Shown here piece by piece: positions 1-8,704 of a stretch of 19,823 nucleotides of DNA. The translations under genes and the position numbers were made by a program. This DNA is from Clostridia bacterium (GTDB taxonomy: Bacteria > Bacillota > Clostridia > UBA1381), in NCBI GenBank assembly GCA_900751685.1, contig CAADSR010000305.1:1-19823 (forward strand). The letters are read 5' to 3'. Each line of letters begins with the position of its first letter. Within the stretch, counting starts at the first letter, position 1. Below the pieces are notes generated by a model. That model searched no databases and was not told the origin of the DNA. It saw nothing but the letters and a program-made list of their open reading frames with translations.

Positions 1-3000
1 AGATAAAACTTATGCTCCGGATCCAGCACATAGGCAACGCCGCCCGACATCCCGGCGGCAAAGTTCCGGCCCACGGGGCCTAAAATACCCACCCGCCCGC
101 CGGTCATATATTCGCATCCATGATCTCCGATCCCTTCTACCACTGCTTGAACGCCGCTGTTACGCACACAAAAACGTTCTCCTGCAATACCGCAGATATA
201 TGCCTGGCCGGAAACTGCCCCATAAAAGGCCACATTCCCTGTGATCACATTCTCACCCGGCTCAAAAACAGCTTTTTCTGGAGGCACAACGATAATTTTA
301 CCGCCGGACAAGCCTTTCCCGATATAATCATTACTGTCCCCTTCTAATTTTAATGTCACACCATTTGCAAGAAAAGCGCCAAAGCTCTGTCCTGCTGAGC
401 CGACAAAATGCAGCTTGATGGTATCCTCTTTAAGCCCCTCCGCGCCGTATTTCCTTGTGATCTCAGAAGAAAGGATCGTGCCGGTCACCCGGTCGATATT
501 TGTAATTTCAAGCTTTGCTTCGACTTTCCTGCCGTCTTCAATAGCAGGACGGCAAAGCTTCAGTAAGGTATTGCTATCAAGGGTTTTCTCGAGCTCATGG
601 TCCTGCATCACAGTGTGATAGCGCTCATAATCATTGGATGAGATCTTTGGCTGGTACAACAGTGATGATAAGTCCACCTCTTTTGCCTTCCAGTGATCTG
701 CCGGGGGCTTTTGCATTAAATATTCCACATGGCCGATCATTTCGTCAATGGTCTTAACGCCGATCTGCGCCATCCATTCCCTCAGGTCCTGGGCAATAAA
801 ACGCATAAAGTTCTCCACATATTCCGGCCTGCCCCCAAACCGTTTCCGAAGGAGCGGGTTTTGTGTGGCAACTCCCACCGGGCAGGTATCCAGGTTACAG
901 ACCCGCATCATAACACATCCTATCGCAATCAACGGGCCTGTCGCAAATCCAAACTCCTCCGCGCCCAGCAATGCCGCAATCGCCACATCCCTTCCCGTCA
1001 ATAATTTACCATCGGTTTCAAGGACGACACGGTTTCTCAGATTATTCATCAAAAGCGCCTGATGGGTCTCTGCAACACCCAGCTCCCAAGGGAGCCCCGC
1101 ATGGCGTATCCCGGTTCTCGGGGCAGCTCCTGTGCCGCCATCATAGCCGCTGACCAAAATAACATCCGCCCGGCCTTTGGCTACGCCTACGGCAATGGTC
1201 CCCACGCCGGCCTCTGAAACAAGCTTTACTGTGATGTTCGCATCCCTGTTCGCATTTTTGAGGTCGTGGATCAGCTGCGCCAGATCCTCGATCGAATAAA
1301 TATCGTGATGGGGCGGCGGTGAGATCAGACTGACTCCTGGTGTGGAATGACGGGCATGGGCGATCCATGGGTACACCTTACCGCCTGGCAAGTGCCCGCC
1401 CTCGCCGGGCTTTGCGCCCTGGGCCATTTTAATTTGGATCTCTTTTGCATGCTGTAAATAATGGATGTGCACACCGAACCGCCCGGAGGCTACCTGCTTA
1501 ATCGCGCTGGAGCGGGAATCGCCATTTTCATCCGGAACATACCGCTCCGGGAGCTCCCCGCCTTCACCGCTGTTTGACTTACCGCCTAAGCGGTTCATTG
1601 CAATGGCCAAGCATTCATGCGCCTCCTGGCTGATCGACCCATAAGACATCGCACCAGTCTTAAAGCGTTTGACAATACTGTCCACACTCTCCACTGCATC
1701 GATCGCAATGGGCTTATCGATCGTCTTGACTGCCAGCATCCCACGAATGGTGCATTGGTGCGCTTGATGGCGGTCCATTTCTTTGGCATACTCTTTATAT
1801 AATTTATAATCTCCAGTCCTGCACGCTTTTTGAAGCTTATAAATAGATTCGGGATTGAACATATGGTATTCTCCCTCTGCCCTCCATTTATAGTCTCCGC
1901 CGGTGCGCAGTGCTTTTTTCCGGCGGACTGCATCAAACGCGTCCTGATGGCGCATCCGGACTTCTTTTTCAATATGCTCCAATCCGATCCCGCCGATCCT
2001 GGTTGCAGTGCCGGTAAAATATTTTTCGACTACAGAAACATCAATACCAAGCGCCTCAAAGATCTGTGCGCCCTGATAGCTTTGGATCGTGGAAATACCC
2101 ATTTTGGACATCACCTTTACAATCCCTTTGGTTGCTGCTGTTTGATACCGCCCGATTGCCTCTTCCTCAGAAAATTTCACAATTTTTTCTTCTGCAAGAT
2201 GTGCGATCGCTTCATACGCCATATAAGGATTGATCCCATTCGCCCCATAACCGAGAAGCAATGCAAAATGGTGAACTTCCCTAGGCTCACCAGATTCCAA
2301 TAAAATAGAAGCTTTCATACGTGTGCCCTGGCGGATCAGATGATGGTGCAATCCTGCAGATACAAGCAATGCGGGGATCGGTGCTTTTTCTGCATCCACT
2401 CCTTTGTCCGAAAGAATGATCATGTTATATCCGTTTTCTATTGCAATATCTGCTGCACGGAACACCGTATCAAGCGCAGAAATCATATCATGCTCCTGCT
2501 TGATATGAAATAAGGTTGGGATCGTAATGCTTTTGATCCCTGCTTTCCTGGTATGGCGTAATTTTTCTAATTCTGCGTTTGTCAGCACCGGCGTTCTGGA
2601 CCGGATCTTGCGGCAGTTCTCCGGCGAAGGCTCCAACAGGTTTGTTTCACTTCCAAATAAGGTGTTTGTGGAAGTAACGATCTTTTCACGGATCGCATCG
2701 ATCGGAGGATTGGTCACCTGGGCAAACAGCTCTTTAAAATAATTGTATAGCAGCTGTGGCTTTTCTGAAAGGACCGCCAAGGGGATATCTGTCCCCATGG
2801 CACTGACAGGGTCATCCGCAGTATCCACCATCCCTTTGATCGTCCCATTGATGTCTTCCCACGTATAACCAAATGCTTTCTCTTTTACAAGAAGCGACTG
2901 GCTGTCCTTAAAATCATTTTCACGGTTTGCAAACATATTCTCCAATTCGATCATACTCTTGTAAAGCAAGTCATGATAAAGGTTGCTTCCATTTTCTTTT

Positions 3001-4418
3001 TTGATTTTTTCCACCATATCATGCCATTGCCCAGTATGGGTCCCGTCTTTCCCGCTTAAACTTTCCAGCTCTATCAGGTTTCCGCTGACCCATTCATCAT
3101 ATGGATATTTTTGCGCCTCGAACGCCTTGATCTGTTCATCCTCAATGATCTTCCCCTGCTCCATATCGATCAGCAGCATCTTTCCGGGGTGCAGCCGTTC
3201 TTTTTTAACGACCATTTCGGGTGGGATCTCCATGACTCCCACCTCAGAAGAAAGGATCACCAAATCATCCGAGGTAACATAATAACGTGCGGGACGCAGC
3301 CCATTCCGGTCCAATGTCGCTCCTACAAAACGTCCGTCTGTAAAAGCAATGGCCGCCGGCCCATCCCAGGGCTCCATCACGCAGGAATGATATTCATAAA
3401 AGGCACGCTTTTCCGCATCCATTTGTGTATTGTTTTCCCATGGTTCAGGGATCATCATCATCATTGCATGGGGAAGGTCGAACCCGCATAGGGTCAAAAA
3501 TTGAAGGTAGTTATCAAACATTGCCGAGTCGCTTCCGTCTTCATTAATGACCGGAAGGACTTTTTCCATATCCTTTGCAAACACTGGTGTAGCAAACATT
3601 TTTTCCCTTGCTTTTACCCAGTTGACATTTCCCCGAATCGTGTTGATCTCACCGTTATGAATGATATAGCGGTTTGGATGCGCCCGCTCCCAGCTAGGGA
3701 ACGTATTCGTAGAAAAACGGGAATGTACCAGGCACACCGCCGTTTTTAAGTCTACATCCTTTAGATCCAGATAAAATTCATTTACCTGCTCCGGTGTCAA
3801 CATCCCTTTGTAAACAAGGGTCCTGGAGGATAGGCTCGCAAAATAGAAATAACGGTCCGGCTCCTCTTCCGCATGGCGGATCTGCCGTTCTGCAATTTTT
3901 CCGATCAGATACAGCTTACGCTCAAATTCCATCCCCTCCATTTCCTGTCCCTTGCCAATAAACACCTGCACAATAGACGGCATGGCCTCCCTGGCACTTT
4001 TTCCAATGCACTCTTCCTGCACTGGCACGTTCCGGATCCCCAGCACCGTCTGCCCTTCCTCCAAGATGATTTTCCGTAAGGTTTCCAGGCTGTCCGCCCT
4101 TTTGGTATCATCAGGAGATAAAAACAGCATCCCTACACCATAATCGCCTTTTTTGGGGAGCTGGATCCCCTCCGTCTTACAGGCCTTTTTTAAAAATGTA
4201 TGCGGCATCTGGATCAGGATCCCTGCCCCGTCCCCGGTATCCTCCTCGCTTCCCACCCCGCCCCGGTGGGCGAGGTTTTTCAAAATTTGAATCCCACGGT
4301 TGACAATCTCATGGGAGGGCTTCCCTTTTACATGGGTGATAAAACCGATCCCACAGGCATCATGCTCAAATTGCGGATCATAAAGCCCTTGTTTTTGAGG
4401 GTATCCATTATATTGCAT
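1..4418 (-). CDS. gltB: Glutamate synthase (GOGAT) large subunit, 3' end beyond window
   Basis: Makes glutamate from glutamine and 2-oxoglutarate, the GOGAT half of cytoplasmic GS-GOGAT ammonium assimilation. I translated 1472 codons from ATG at 4416-4418, preceded by an AAGGAAGGA ribosome-binding site; the frame stays open to the left edge. The family is about 1500 residues, so only a few dozen C-terminal residues are missing. Cys22, in ACGIGF, is the expected glutamine-amidotransferase nucleophile after removal of a 21-residue propeptide. The FMN/synthase motif GAMSYGSIS starts near residue 922. C-x5-C-x4-C at about 1168, 1174 and 1179 matches the 3Fe-4S cluster. The final visible part is the Gly-rich GXGXG beta-helix domain. 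It lies 155 bp downstream of dapL behind a leader with ANTAR-type hairpins and a terminator-like stem, so antitermination control is likely. A small subunit gene (gltD) may follow outside the window; this cannot be seen. Confidence 0.96.
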   Translation of the reverse strand, partial: MQYNGYPQKQGLYDPQFEHDACGIGFITHVKGKPSHEIVNRGIQILKNLAHRGGVGSEEDTGDGAGILIQMPHTFLKKACKTEGIQLPKKGDYGVGMLFLSPDDTKRADSLETLRKIILEEGQTVLGIRNVPVQEECIGKSAREAMPSIVQVFIGKGQEMEGMEFERKLYLIGKIAERQIRHAEEEPDRYFYFASLSSRTLVYKGMLTPEQVNEFYLDLKDVDLKTAVCLVHSRFSTNTFPSWERAHPNRYIIHNGEINTIRGNVNWVKAREKMFATPVFAKDMEKVLPVINEDGSDSAMFDNYLQFLTLCGFDLPHAMMMMIPEPWENNTQMDAEKRAFYEYHSCVMEPWDGPAAIAFTDGRFVGATLDRNGLRPARYYVTSDDLVILSSEVGVMEIPPEMVVKKERLHPGKMLLIDMEQGKIIEDEQIKAFEAQKYPYDEWVSGNLIELESLSGKDGTHTGQWHDMVEKIKKENGSNLYHDLLYKSMIELENMFANRENDFKDSQSLLVKEKAFGYTWEDINGTIKGMVDTADDPVSAMGTDIPLAVLSEKPQLLYNYFKELFAQVTNPPIDAIREKIVTSTNTLFGSETNLLEPSPENCRKIRSRTPVLTNAELEKLRHTRKAGIKSITIPTLFHIKQEHDMISALDTVFRAADIAIENGYNMIILSDKGVDAEKAPIPALLVSAGLHHHLIRQGTRMKASILLESGEPREVHHFALLLGYGANGINPYMAYEAIAHLAEEKIVKFSEEEAIGRYQTAATKGIVKVMSKMGISTIQSYQGAQIFEALGIDVSVVEKYFTGTATRIGGIGLEHIEKEVRMRHQDAFDAVRRKKALRTGGDYKWRAEGEYHMFNPESIYKLQKACRTGDYKLYKEYAKEMDRHQAHQCTIRGMLAVKTIDKPIAIDAVESVDSIVKRFKTGAMSYGSISQEAHECLAIAMNRLGGKSNSGEGGELPERYVPDENGDSRSSAIKQVASGRFGVHIHYLQHAKEIQIKMAQGAKPGEGGHLPGGKVYPWIAHARHSTPGVSLISPPPHHDIYSIEDLAQLIHDLKNANRDANITVKLVSEAGVGTIAVGVAKGRADVILVSGYDGGTGAAPRTGIRHAGLPWELGVAETHQALLMNNLRNRVVLETDGKLLTGRDVAIAALLGAEEFGFATGPLIAIGCVMMRVCNLDTCPVGVATQNPLLRKRFGGRPEYVENFMRFIAQDLREWMAQIGVKTIDEMIGHVEYLMQKPPADHWKAKEVDLSSLLYQPKISSNDYERYHTVMQDHELEKTLDSNTLLKLCRPAIEDGRKVEAKLEITNIDRVTGTILSSEITRKYGAEGLKEDTIKLHFVGSAGQSFGAFLANGVTLKLEGDSNDYIGKGLSGGKIIVVPPEKAVFEPGENVITGNVAFYGAVSGQAYICGIAGERFCVRNSGVQAVVEGIGDHGCEYMTGGRVGILGPVGRNFAAGMSGGVAYVLDPEHKFY

Positions 4419-4446
4419 CTTATGTTCCTTCCTTTCCCTTTTAATC

Positions 4447-4514
4447 GATAAAAGAAAGGCGTCCGAATCCAGACCCTGCCCATTCAAAACAGAATCTGTC
4501 CCCGAAACGCCTTT
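4447..4514 (-). terminator. Leader terminator (attenuator) before gltB
   Basis: On the transcribed strand AAAGGCGT (4507-4514) pairs with ACGCCTTT (4455-4462), and the 3' arm runs directly into the U-rich stretch CTTTTAT. The 44-nt interior can itself form small hairpins (for example ACAG/CTGT and GTCTG/CGGAC). This is an atypically long terminator, so the call is moderate. Its 5' arm overlaps the P2 hexaloop hairpin, suggesting conditional termination before gltB. Confidence 0.5.
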
Positions 4515-4520
4515 GTTCCG
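4503..4520 (-). promoter_or_regulatory. ANTAR target hairpin P2 in the gltB leader
   Basis: The transcribed strand reads CGGAAC-AAAGGC-GTTTCG, a 6-bp stem (one G-U pair) closed by the hexaloop AAAGGC, identical to that of the upstream hairpin. The loop plus the first bases of the 3' arm coincide with the 5' arm (AAAGGCGT) of the following terminator-like stem, so the two folds exclude each other. That is the expected arrangement for ANTAR antitermination. Confidence 0.68.
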
Positions 4521-4546
4521 CTCCTTTCAAAGCCCCGCCTATTGGA

Positions 4547-4560
4547 CTGGGCCTTTCCAG
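4547..4560 (-). promoter_or_regulatory. ANTAR target hairpin P1 in the gltB leader
   Basis: On the transcribed strand the sequence is CTGG-AAAGGC-CCAG: a GC-rich 4-bp stem with a six-base loop that has A at position 1 and G at position 4, the conserved bases of ANTAR-bound hexaloops. It lies just after the dapL stop codon. The stem is short, and the linker to the second hairpin is about 26 nt, longer than many known examples. The call therefore leans on the identical loop in the partner hairpin. Confidence 0.6.
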
Positions 4561-4573
4561 GAATGTATTTATT

Positions 4574-5788
4574 TTATAGTATCTTCTGAATCCGTTCCAT
4601 CGCTTCAAGGGTGTTTTCCCTTGTGCTGAATGCTGTCAGGCGGATATATCCTTCCCCGCTGGGACCAAAGCCTTCCCCTGGTGTCGTGACGACCGCAGCT
4701 TGCTCCAGCAATTGGTCAAAGAAATCCCAGGAAGGGATCCCGCCCGGAGTCTGCGCCCAGATATAAGGGGCATTTTTTCCGCCATATACCGTTAGTCCCG
4801 CATTTGACAAAGCTTCACGGATCAATTTTGCATTTTCCATATAATACGCTACCGCTTCCCTTGTCTGACGGTATCCGTCACCCGAATAAACAGCGGCGGC
4901 AGCCTTCTGTATTACATAGGGAACACCGTTAAACTTTGTCGTCTGCCTGCGGTTCCATAATTGGTTCAGGGGGATGCCATCCACCTGGACAGTTTTCGGG
5001 ATCACCGTATATGCACACCGCGTTCCAGTAAATCCTGCTGTTTTAGAAAAGCTCCGAAATTCAATGGCTACTTCCTTCGCACCTTCAATTTCATAAATGC
5101 TATGAGGGACATCCTCATCTGTAATAAAAGCCTCATACGCACCATCAAATAAAATGATGCTGCCCTGTTCCCTGGCATAATCCACCCATGGCTTTAATTG
5201 CTCCCTGGTTGCCGCCACTCCTGTGGGATTGTTCGGAAAACATAAATAGATCAAATCTGCCTTTTCTTTGGGCAGTTCCGGCAAAAAACCATTTTCTGCA
5301 AGGCACGGCATATAAATCAGATCCGTCCATTTGCCGTCTGCGCCAAAATCACCGGCCCGGCCTGCCATCGCATTTGTATCCACATACACCGGGTATACAG
5401 GGTCACATACAGCCACCTTGTTTTCACTGGAGAAAATGTCGGTAATATTCCCACAGTCTGACTTTGCCCCATCGGATACAAACACTTCGTCTAACGCTAG
5501 ATCGATCCCATAATTTTTGTAATCATGGTCTACAATGAGCTGGCGCAAGAAATCATACCCTTGCTCCGGCCCATACCCATGAAAGGTCCTTGCATTGCCC
5601 ATTTCCTCCACAGCACTGTGCATCGCATCAATGACCGCGGGAGCCAGGGGCTTTGTTACGTCCCCGATCCCCATCCGGATCAATTCTTTTTCAGGATGGG
5701 CATTCGTAAATTCAGAAACCTTTTTCGCAATAGTTGCAAATAAATAACTTCCTGGAAGTTTTAAATAATTCTGATTGATTTTGGTCAT
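4574..5788 (-). CDS. dapL: LL-diaminopimelate aminotransferase
   Basis: PLP-dependent aminotransferase that converts tetrahydrodipicolinate directly to LL-diaminopimelate, using glutamate as amino donor. It bypasses the acylated DapC/D/E steps on the way to lysine and peptidoglycan. The protein has 404 residues, normal for DapL (about 400-410). The N-terminal DapL-type segment (YLFATIAKKV, then IRMGIGDVTKPL) is present. The PLP lysine is K249 in SFSKTAGFTGTRC, and FPNNPTG at about 184-190 is the usual fold-type I motif. ATG at 5786-5788 has an AAAGGGG ribosome-binding site. It follows dapF by about 50 bp with no clear promoter or terminator between them, so co-transcription is likely. Its glutamate requirement gives a metabolic link to the flanking GS and GOGAT genes. 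Confidence 0.96.
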   Translation of the reverse strand: MTKINQNYLKLPGSYLFATIAKKVSEFTNAHPEKELIRMGIGDVTKPLAPAVIDAMHSAVEEMGNARTFHGYGPEQGYDFLRQLIVDHDYKNYGIDLALDEVFVSDGAKSDCGNITDIFSSENKVAVCDPVYPVYVDTNAMAGRAGDFGADGKWTDLIYMPCLAENGFLPELPKEKADLIYLCFPNNPTGVAATREQLKPWVDYAREQGSIILFDGAYEAFITDEDVPHSIYEIEGAKEVAIEFRSFSKTAGFTGTRCAYTVIPKTVQVDGIPLNQLWNRRQTTKFNGVPYVIQKAAAAVYSGDGYRQTREAVAYYMENAKLIREALSNAGLTVYGGKNAPYIWAQTPGGIPSWDFFDQLLEQAAVVTTPGEGFGPSGEGYIRLTAFSTRENTLEAMERIQKIL

Positions 5789-5838
5789 TTTACTGTCCCC
5801 TTTTCAACTTTTTATTGTACACGGGCGGGCGAGCAATG

Positions 5839-6681
5839 TCAAATGAAAATCTCACCATCAAATACAAACTCTGCTGGCCCTGTCATATAGATCCGGTCCG
5901 TTTTCCTGTCCCAACGGATATGAAGGCAGCCTCCCAAAAGCAAGATATCCGCTTCGTCTCCAATAAAGCCGTTCACTGCCGCGGCGGCCATTACAGCGCA
6001 GGCTCCTGTCCCGCAGGCCAGGGTTTCTCCTGCCCCCCGTTCCCAAACGCGCATTTTGACCGTGTGCCGGTCCAATACGGTTGCAAACTCTGTATTGATC
6101 CTCTTTGGAAAAAGCGGATGATGTTCAAATAACGGGCCGGTCTTTTCGATTTCAAGCCCTGTAAGATCCTCCATAAAAATAACCGCATGGGGGTTTCCCA
6201 TGGAAACAGCAGTGACCTTATACTGCTTTCCTTCCACCTCCACAGGCTCCTGGATAAAACGTTCCAGCTTGGAACCGACTGGGATCAGCTCTGGTGACCA
6301 CTGAGGGCTGCCCATGTCTACACAAACCGCACGCACAGTTCCTTTCTCTACGCAAAGCTCCAAATGTTTCTGGCCCGCCAAGGTCTCCACTGTGATGTTT
6401 TCTTTTGTGGTCAGTCCACGCTCATATACATACTTTCCAACACAACGGATAGCATTCCCGCACATTTCCGCCTCGGAACCATCGGCATTATACATCTGCA
6501 TTTTAAAATCCGCCGTTTCAGAAGGGCAGATCAATACAAGCCCATCGGACCCGATCCCAAAGTGCCGGTCACTGATTTTTTTTGCGGCGGTGCCCGCGTC
6601 CTCTATGTGCTCCGTAAAACAATTGATGTAAACATAATCATTTCCCAGCCCCTGCATTTTTGTAAACTTTATTTTCTGCAT
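5839..6681 (-). CDS. dapF: Diaminopimelate epimerase
   Basis: Cofactor-independent racemase that converts LL-diaminopimelate to the meso form used for lysine and peptidoglycan cross-links. The protein has 280 residues, the normal length. Both catalytic cysteines are in their family contexts: C74 in AEMCGNAIRC and C223 in ETLACGTGAC. The N-terminal FTKMQGLGNDYVYI motif is also typical. The ATG start has a GGAGGGAAAGG ribosome-binding site and sits only 12 bp after the ANTAR gene stop, implying translation from the same message. The product is the enzyme after DapL, whose gene follows immediately, so the pair forms the end of a short diaminopimelate pathway. Confidence 0.97.
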   Translation of the reverse strand: MQKIKFTKMQGLGNDYVYINCFTEHIEDAGTAAKKISDRHFGIGSDGLVLICPSETADFKMQMYNADGSEAEMCGNAIRCVGKYVYERGLTTKENITVETLAGQKHLELCVEKGTVRAVCVDMGSPQWSPELIPVGSKLERFIQEPVEVEGKQYKVTAVSMGNPHAVIFMEDLTGLEIEKTGPLFEHHPLFPKRINTEFATVLDRHTVKMRVWERGAGETLACGTGACAVMAAAAVNGFIGDEADILLLGGCLHIRWDRKTDRIYMTGPAEFVFDGEIFI

Positions 6682-6693
6682 CCTTTCCCTCCT

Positions 6694-7218
6694 TTAAACT
6701 TCCAGGATCATCCGGGCAATATCCGCAAATTTTACGCCGGTGTCCATACTTCGCTTTTGTATAAACCGGTGAGCCTTTTCCTCGCTCATCCGGTAGGTCT
6801 CGATCAAATAGGCTTTTGCTTCCTCGACAATTTTCTGTTCCTCAGGATTCCGCTTTTTCTTTTTCTGCCGTTCGATTTTCCCTGCTACCATATGAATGCT
6901 GTCAATGAGCTGCTGCCGGTTGACAGGCAGCGTCACCACAAATAAATCAGGATGCTGGATATATTGCTGCTGCTCTGCCTTTGCCAGCACCATCAGGGCT
7001 TGGCTGGAGGCGTCTAAATCTTCATAAACATCATCCGCCACTGCATCCGGAAGTTTATATCCCATAATAATCAATATGTTTTCCAGCTCAACAACAGAAC
7101 GCATCAATTCCGCTTTTGAATGGCAGACCTGAAAAATTTCAAATCCGCTGCCGTCAAGCATACGCCGTACTTTTTGCGCTATTTCGTTTTTGGTAAAGGC
7201 CAGTATGATACGTTCCAT
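6694..7218 (-). CDS. ANTAR-domain RNA-binding antiterminator, nitrogen regulator type
   Basis: The 174-residue protein has a receiver-like N-terminal domain (about 1-110), a charged helical linker with KKKKR at about 119-123, and a C-terminal ANTAR domain (about 124-172). The ANTAR domain shows the expected pattern of an Ala-rich helix, SEEKAH, and a final DIARMIL. ANTAR proteins bind paired hexaloop hairpins and block terminators. The receiver looks degenerate: no acidic pair after beta-1, M/G where the phospho-Asp should be (LIIMGYKLPD), and L in place of the usual K before P (TLPVN). I chose ATG 7216-7218 because GGAGGTG lies just upstream; a TTG six codons earlier would start inside that site. 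Position between glnA and gltB parallels the ANTAR regulator (GlnR/NitR) described beside glnA in solventogenic clostridia. Phosphorylation-independent control is inference. Confidence 0.87.
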   Translation of the reverse strand: MERIILAFTKNEIAQKVRRMLDGSGFEIFQVCHSKAELMRSVVELENILIIMGYKLPDAVADDVYEDLDASSQALMVLAKAEQQQYIQHPDLFVVTLPVNRQQLIDSIHMVAGKIERQKKKKRNPEEQKIVEEAKAYLIETYRMSEEKAHRFIQKRSMDTGVKFADIARMILEV

Positions 7219-7264
7219 TGTTTCACCTCCATCCAAAAATTATTCTGCCCCGGATCTGGGTGTG

Positions 7265-7292
7265 CATTCATAGATTTGCTAAAATATGAATG
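7265..7292 (-). other. Inverted repeat between glnA and the ANTAR gene
   Basis: An 8-bp perfect inverted repeat (CATTCATA / TATGAATG) with a 12-nt spacer lies in the 85-bp gap after the glnA stop. No U-run follows in the transcribed direction, so it does not look like a terminator. It may be an RNA-processing or stability hairpin that sets the glnA to regulator ratio, or it may be chance in AT-rich sequence. Confidence 0.35.
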
Positions 7293-7303
7293 TTTTAGTC
7301 TTT

Positions 7304-8638
7304 TTAATAACGAACCAGGTATTCATCTACTTCCCATTGGCTGATGCTTTGACGGTAGCGGTCATACTCTTCCTGTTTCGCCTGCAAATACTGCTTTGCG
7401 AATTTTTCTCCTAGTAAGTCTGTTATAAAGCCAGAGCTGCGCGCAATGCCCAGCGCTTCATTTAAGCTGACCGGAAGGCTTTTGACCCCCAGCGCAGCCC
7501 GCTCCTGCTCTGACAAGCTATATACATTAATATCAATGCCGGAAGGCGGCACTAATTCCCCCTGGATCCCCAAAATGCCCGCTCTTAGGCATGCAGCTAT
7601 TGCCAGATAGGGATTGGCTGTGGCATCTGGCGAACGCAGCTCTAAACGGGTATTTTCGCTCTTTGTAGCGGCAGGGATCCGCACCAGCAGGCTGCGGTTG
7701 TTCTCTGACCAGGAGATATAACACGGCGCTTCAAATCCAGGCGCTAAACGTTTATAAGAATTAACCGTCGGATTCAAAATGCAGGACATCTCCGGCGTAT
7801 ACTGCAAAAGCCCTGCCAGAAATGCGTATGCCGTTTTACTAAGCCCACAGGAATCCTGGGGATCAGAGAATATATTCTTCCCTTGTTCAAACAAGGACAT
7901 ATTGATGTGCATTCCTGAACCGCTTTTACCGGCCAGTGGTTTTGGCATAAAGGTAGCATGAAGCCCATGACGCTTTGCAATGGTCTTTACAACCGTTTTA
8001 AATGTCATGATACGGTCTGCGGTCATCAGGGCTTCACCATATCTAAAGTCCACCTCATGCTGGCCCGGTGCCATTTCATGGTGGGACGCTTCTATTTTAA
8101 AATTCATCTCTTCTAATGTCAGGCAGATCTCCCGCCGGCAGTTCTCTCCATGGTCGACTGGCGCTAAATCAAAATAACCCGCATCATCGCCTGGAATTGT
8201 TGTTGGATTCCCCCCATCATCAGTATCAAAAAGGAAAAATTCACATTCCGGCCCTACCTGAAACGTGTATCCCATCGTTTCCGCCTGCTGAAGGGTCTTT
8301 TTCAGCACATAACGGGGGTCTCCTTCAAACGGCTTTCCATCCGGCAAATAAACGTCACAAATCAGCCGTGCCACTTTGCCAGGATGGGGACGCCATGGAA
8401 AAATCTCAAAAGTATCCAGATCCGGATACAAATACATATCCGAATCCTCCACTGCCGCAAAACCGCCAATCGCGGAACCATCAAACATGCACCGGTTCTC
8501 CAATGCATCCATAAGGCGTGACGCTGTGATCGCCATATTACGCATCTGTCCTAAAATATCTGTAAATTGAAGCCGGATAAAGCGTACATCCTCTTCTTCC
8601 ACCAAACGCAATATATCTTGTTTTGTATATCTCGCCAT
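7304..8638 (-). CDS. glnA: Glutamine synthetase type I
   Basis: ATP-dependent ligation of ammonium to glutamate, giving glutamine; the GS half of GS-GOGAT. The 444 residues match the shorter GSI-alpha class of Firmicutes. Visible motifs are FDGSAIGGF (52-60), the metal-binding ECEFFLF (131-137) and EASHHEMAPGQHEVDF (183-198), the ATP-binding KPLAGKSGSGMH (233-244), NPTVNSYKRL (289-298) and NRSLLVRIP (314-322). ATG at 8636-8638 follows a GGAGG-type ribosome-binding site. It is first in the minus-strand nitrogen cluster, with its own sigma-A promoter and an intrinsic terminator inside the leader. Expression therefore probably depends on antitermination by the ANTAR protein encoded next. GSI-alpha enzymes are normally feedback-inhibited by glutamine rather than adenylylated; that is family knowledge, not read from this sequence. 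Confidence 0.97.
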   Translation of the reverse strand: MARYTKQDILRLVEEEDVRFIRLQFTDILGQMRNMAITASRLMDALENRCMFDGSAIGGFAAVEDSDMYLYPDLDTFEIFPWRPHPGKVARLICDVYLPDGKPFEGDPRYVLKKTLQQAETMGYTFQVGPECEFFLFDTDDGGNPTTIPGDDAGYFDLAPVDHGENCRREICLTLEEMNFKIEASHHEMAPGQHEVDFRYGEALMTADRIMTFKTVVKTIAKRHGLHATFMPKPLAGKSGSGMHINMSLFEQGKNIFSDPQDSCGLSKTAYAFLAGLLQYTPEMSCILNPTVNSYKRLAPGFEAPCYISWSENNRSLLVRIPAATKSENTRLELRSPDATANPYLAIAACLRAGILGIQGELVPPSGIDINVYSLSEQERAALGVKSLPVSLNEALGIARSSGFITDLLGEKFAKQYLQAKQEEYDRYRQSISQWEVDEYLVRY

Positions 8639-8668
8639 TTGCTTTTCCTCCTTCTATTTGCTTTCTAA

Positions 8669-8704
8669 AAAAGAAAAAAGGTATTCCAAAAAAATTGGAA
8701 CACC
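8669..8704 (-). terminator. Intrinsic terminator in the glnA leader (attenuator)
   Basis: Transcribed-strand GGTGTTCCAA pairs with TTGGAATACC (10 bp, one G-U) around a five-base T loop, then runs into TTTTTTCTTTT. It lies between the glnA promoter and the glnA start codon, so it must be bypassed for expression. Its 5' arm overlaps a hexaloop hairpin. Confidence 0.85.

Noticed and set aside
1595..2303. Open frames on both strands (for example 1830-2303 plus and 1595-1972 minus) inside the gltB region.
   Set aside because: They lie inside the continuous, motif-rich gltB reading frame and encode no recognisable domain; they are frame shadows.
7219..7236. Upstream TTG start for the ANTAR gene; similar cases are GTG at 13528 and ATG at 9686.
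   Set aside because: In each case the earlier codon overlaps or precedes the best ribosome-binding site, which is correctly spaced for the downstream ATG.
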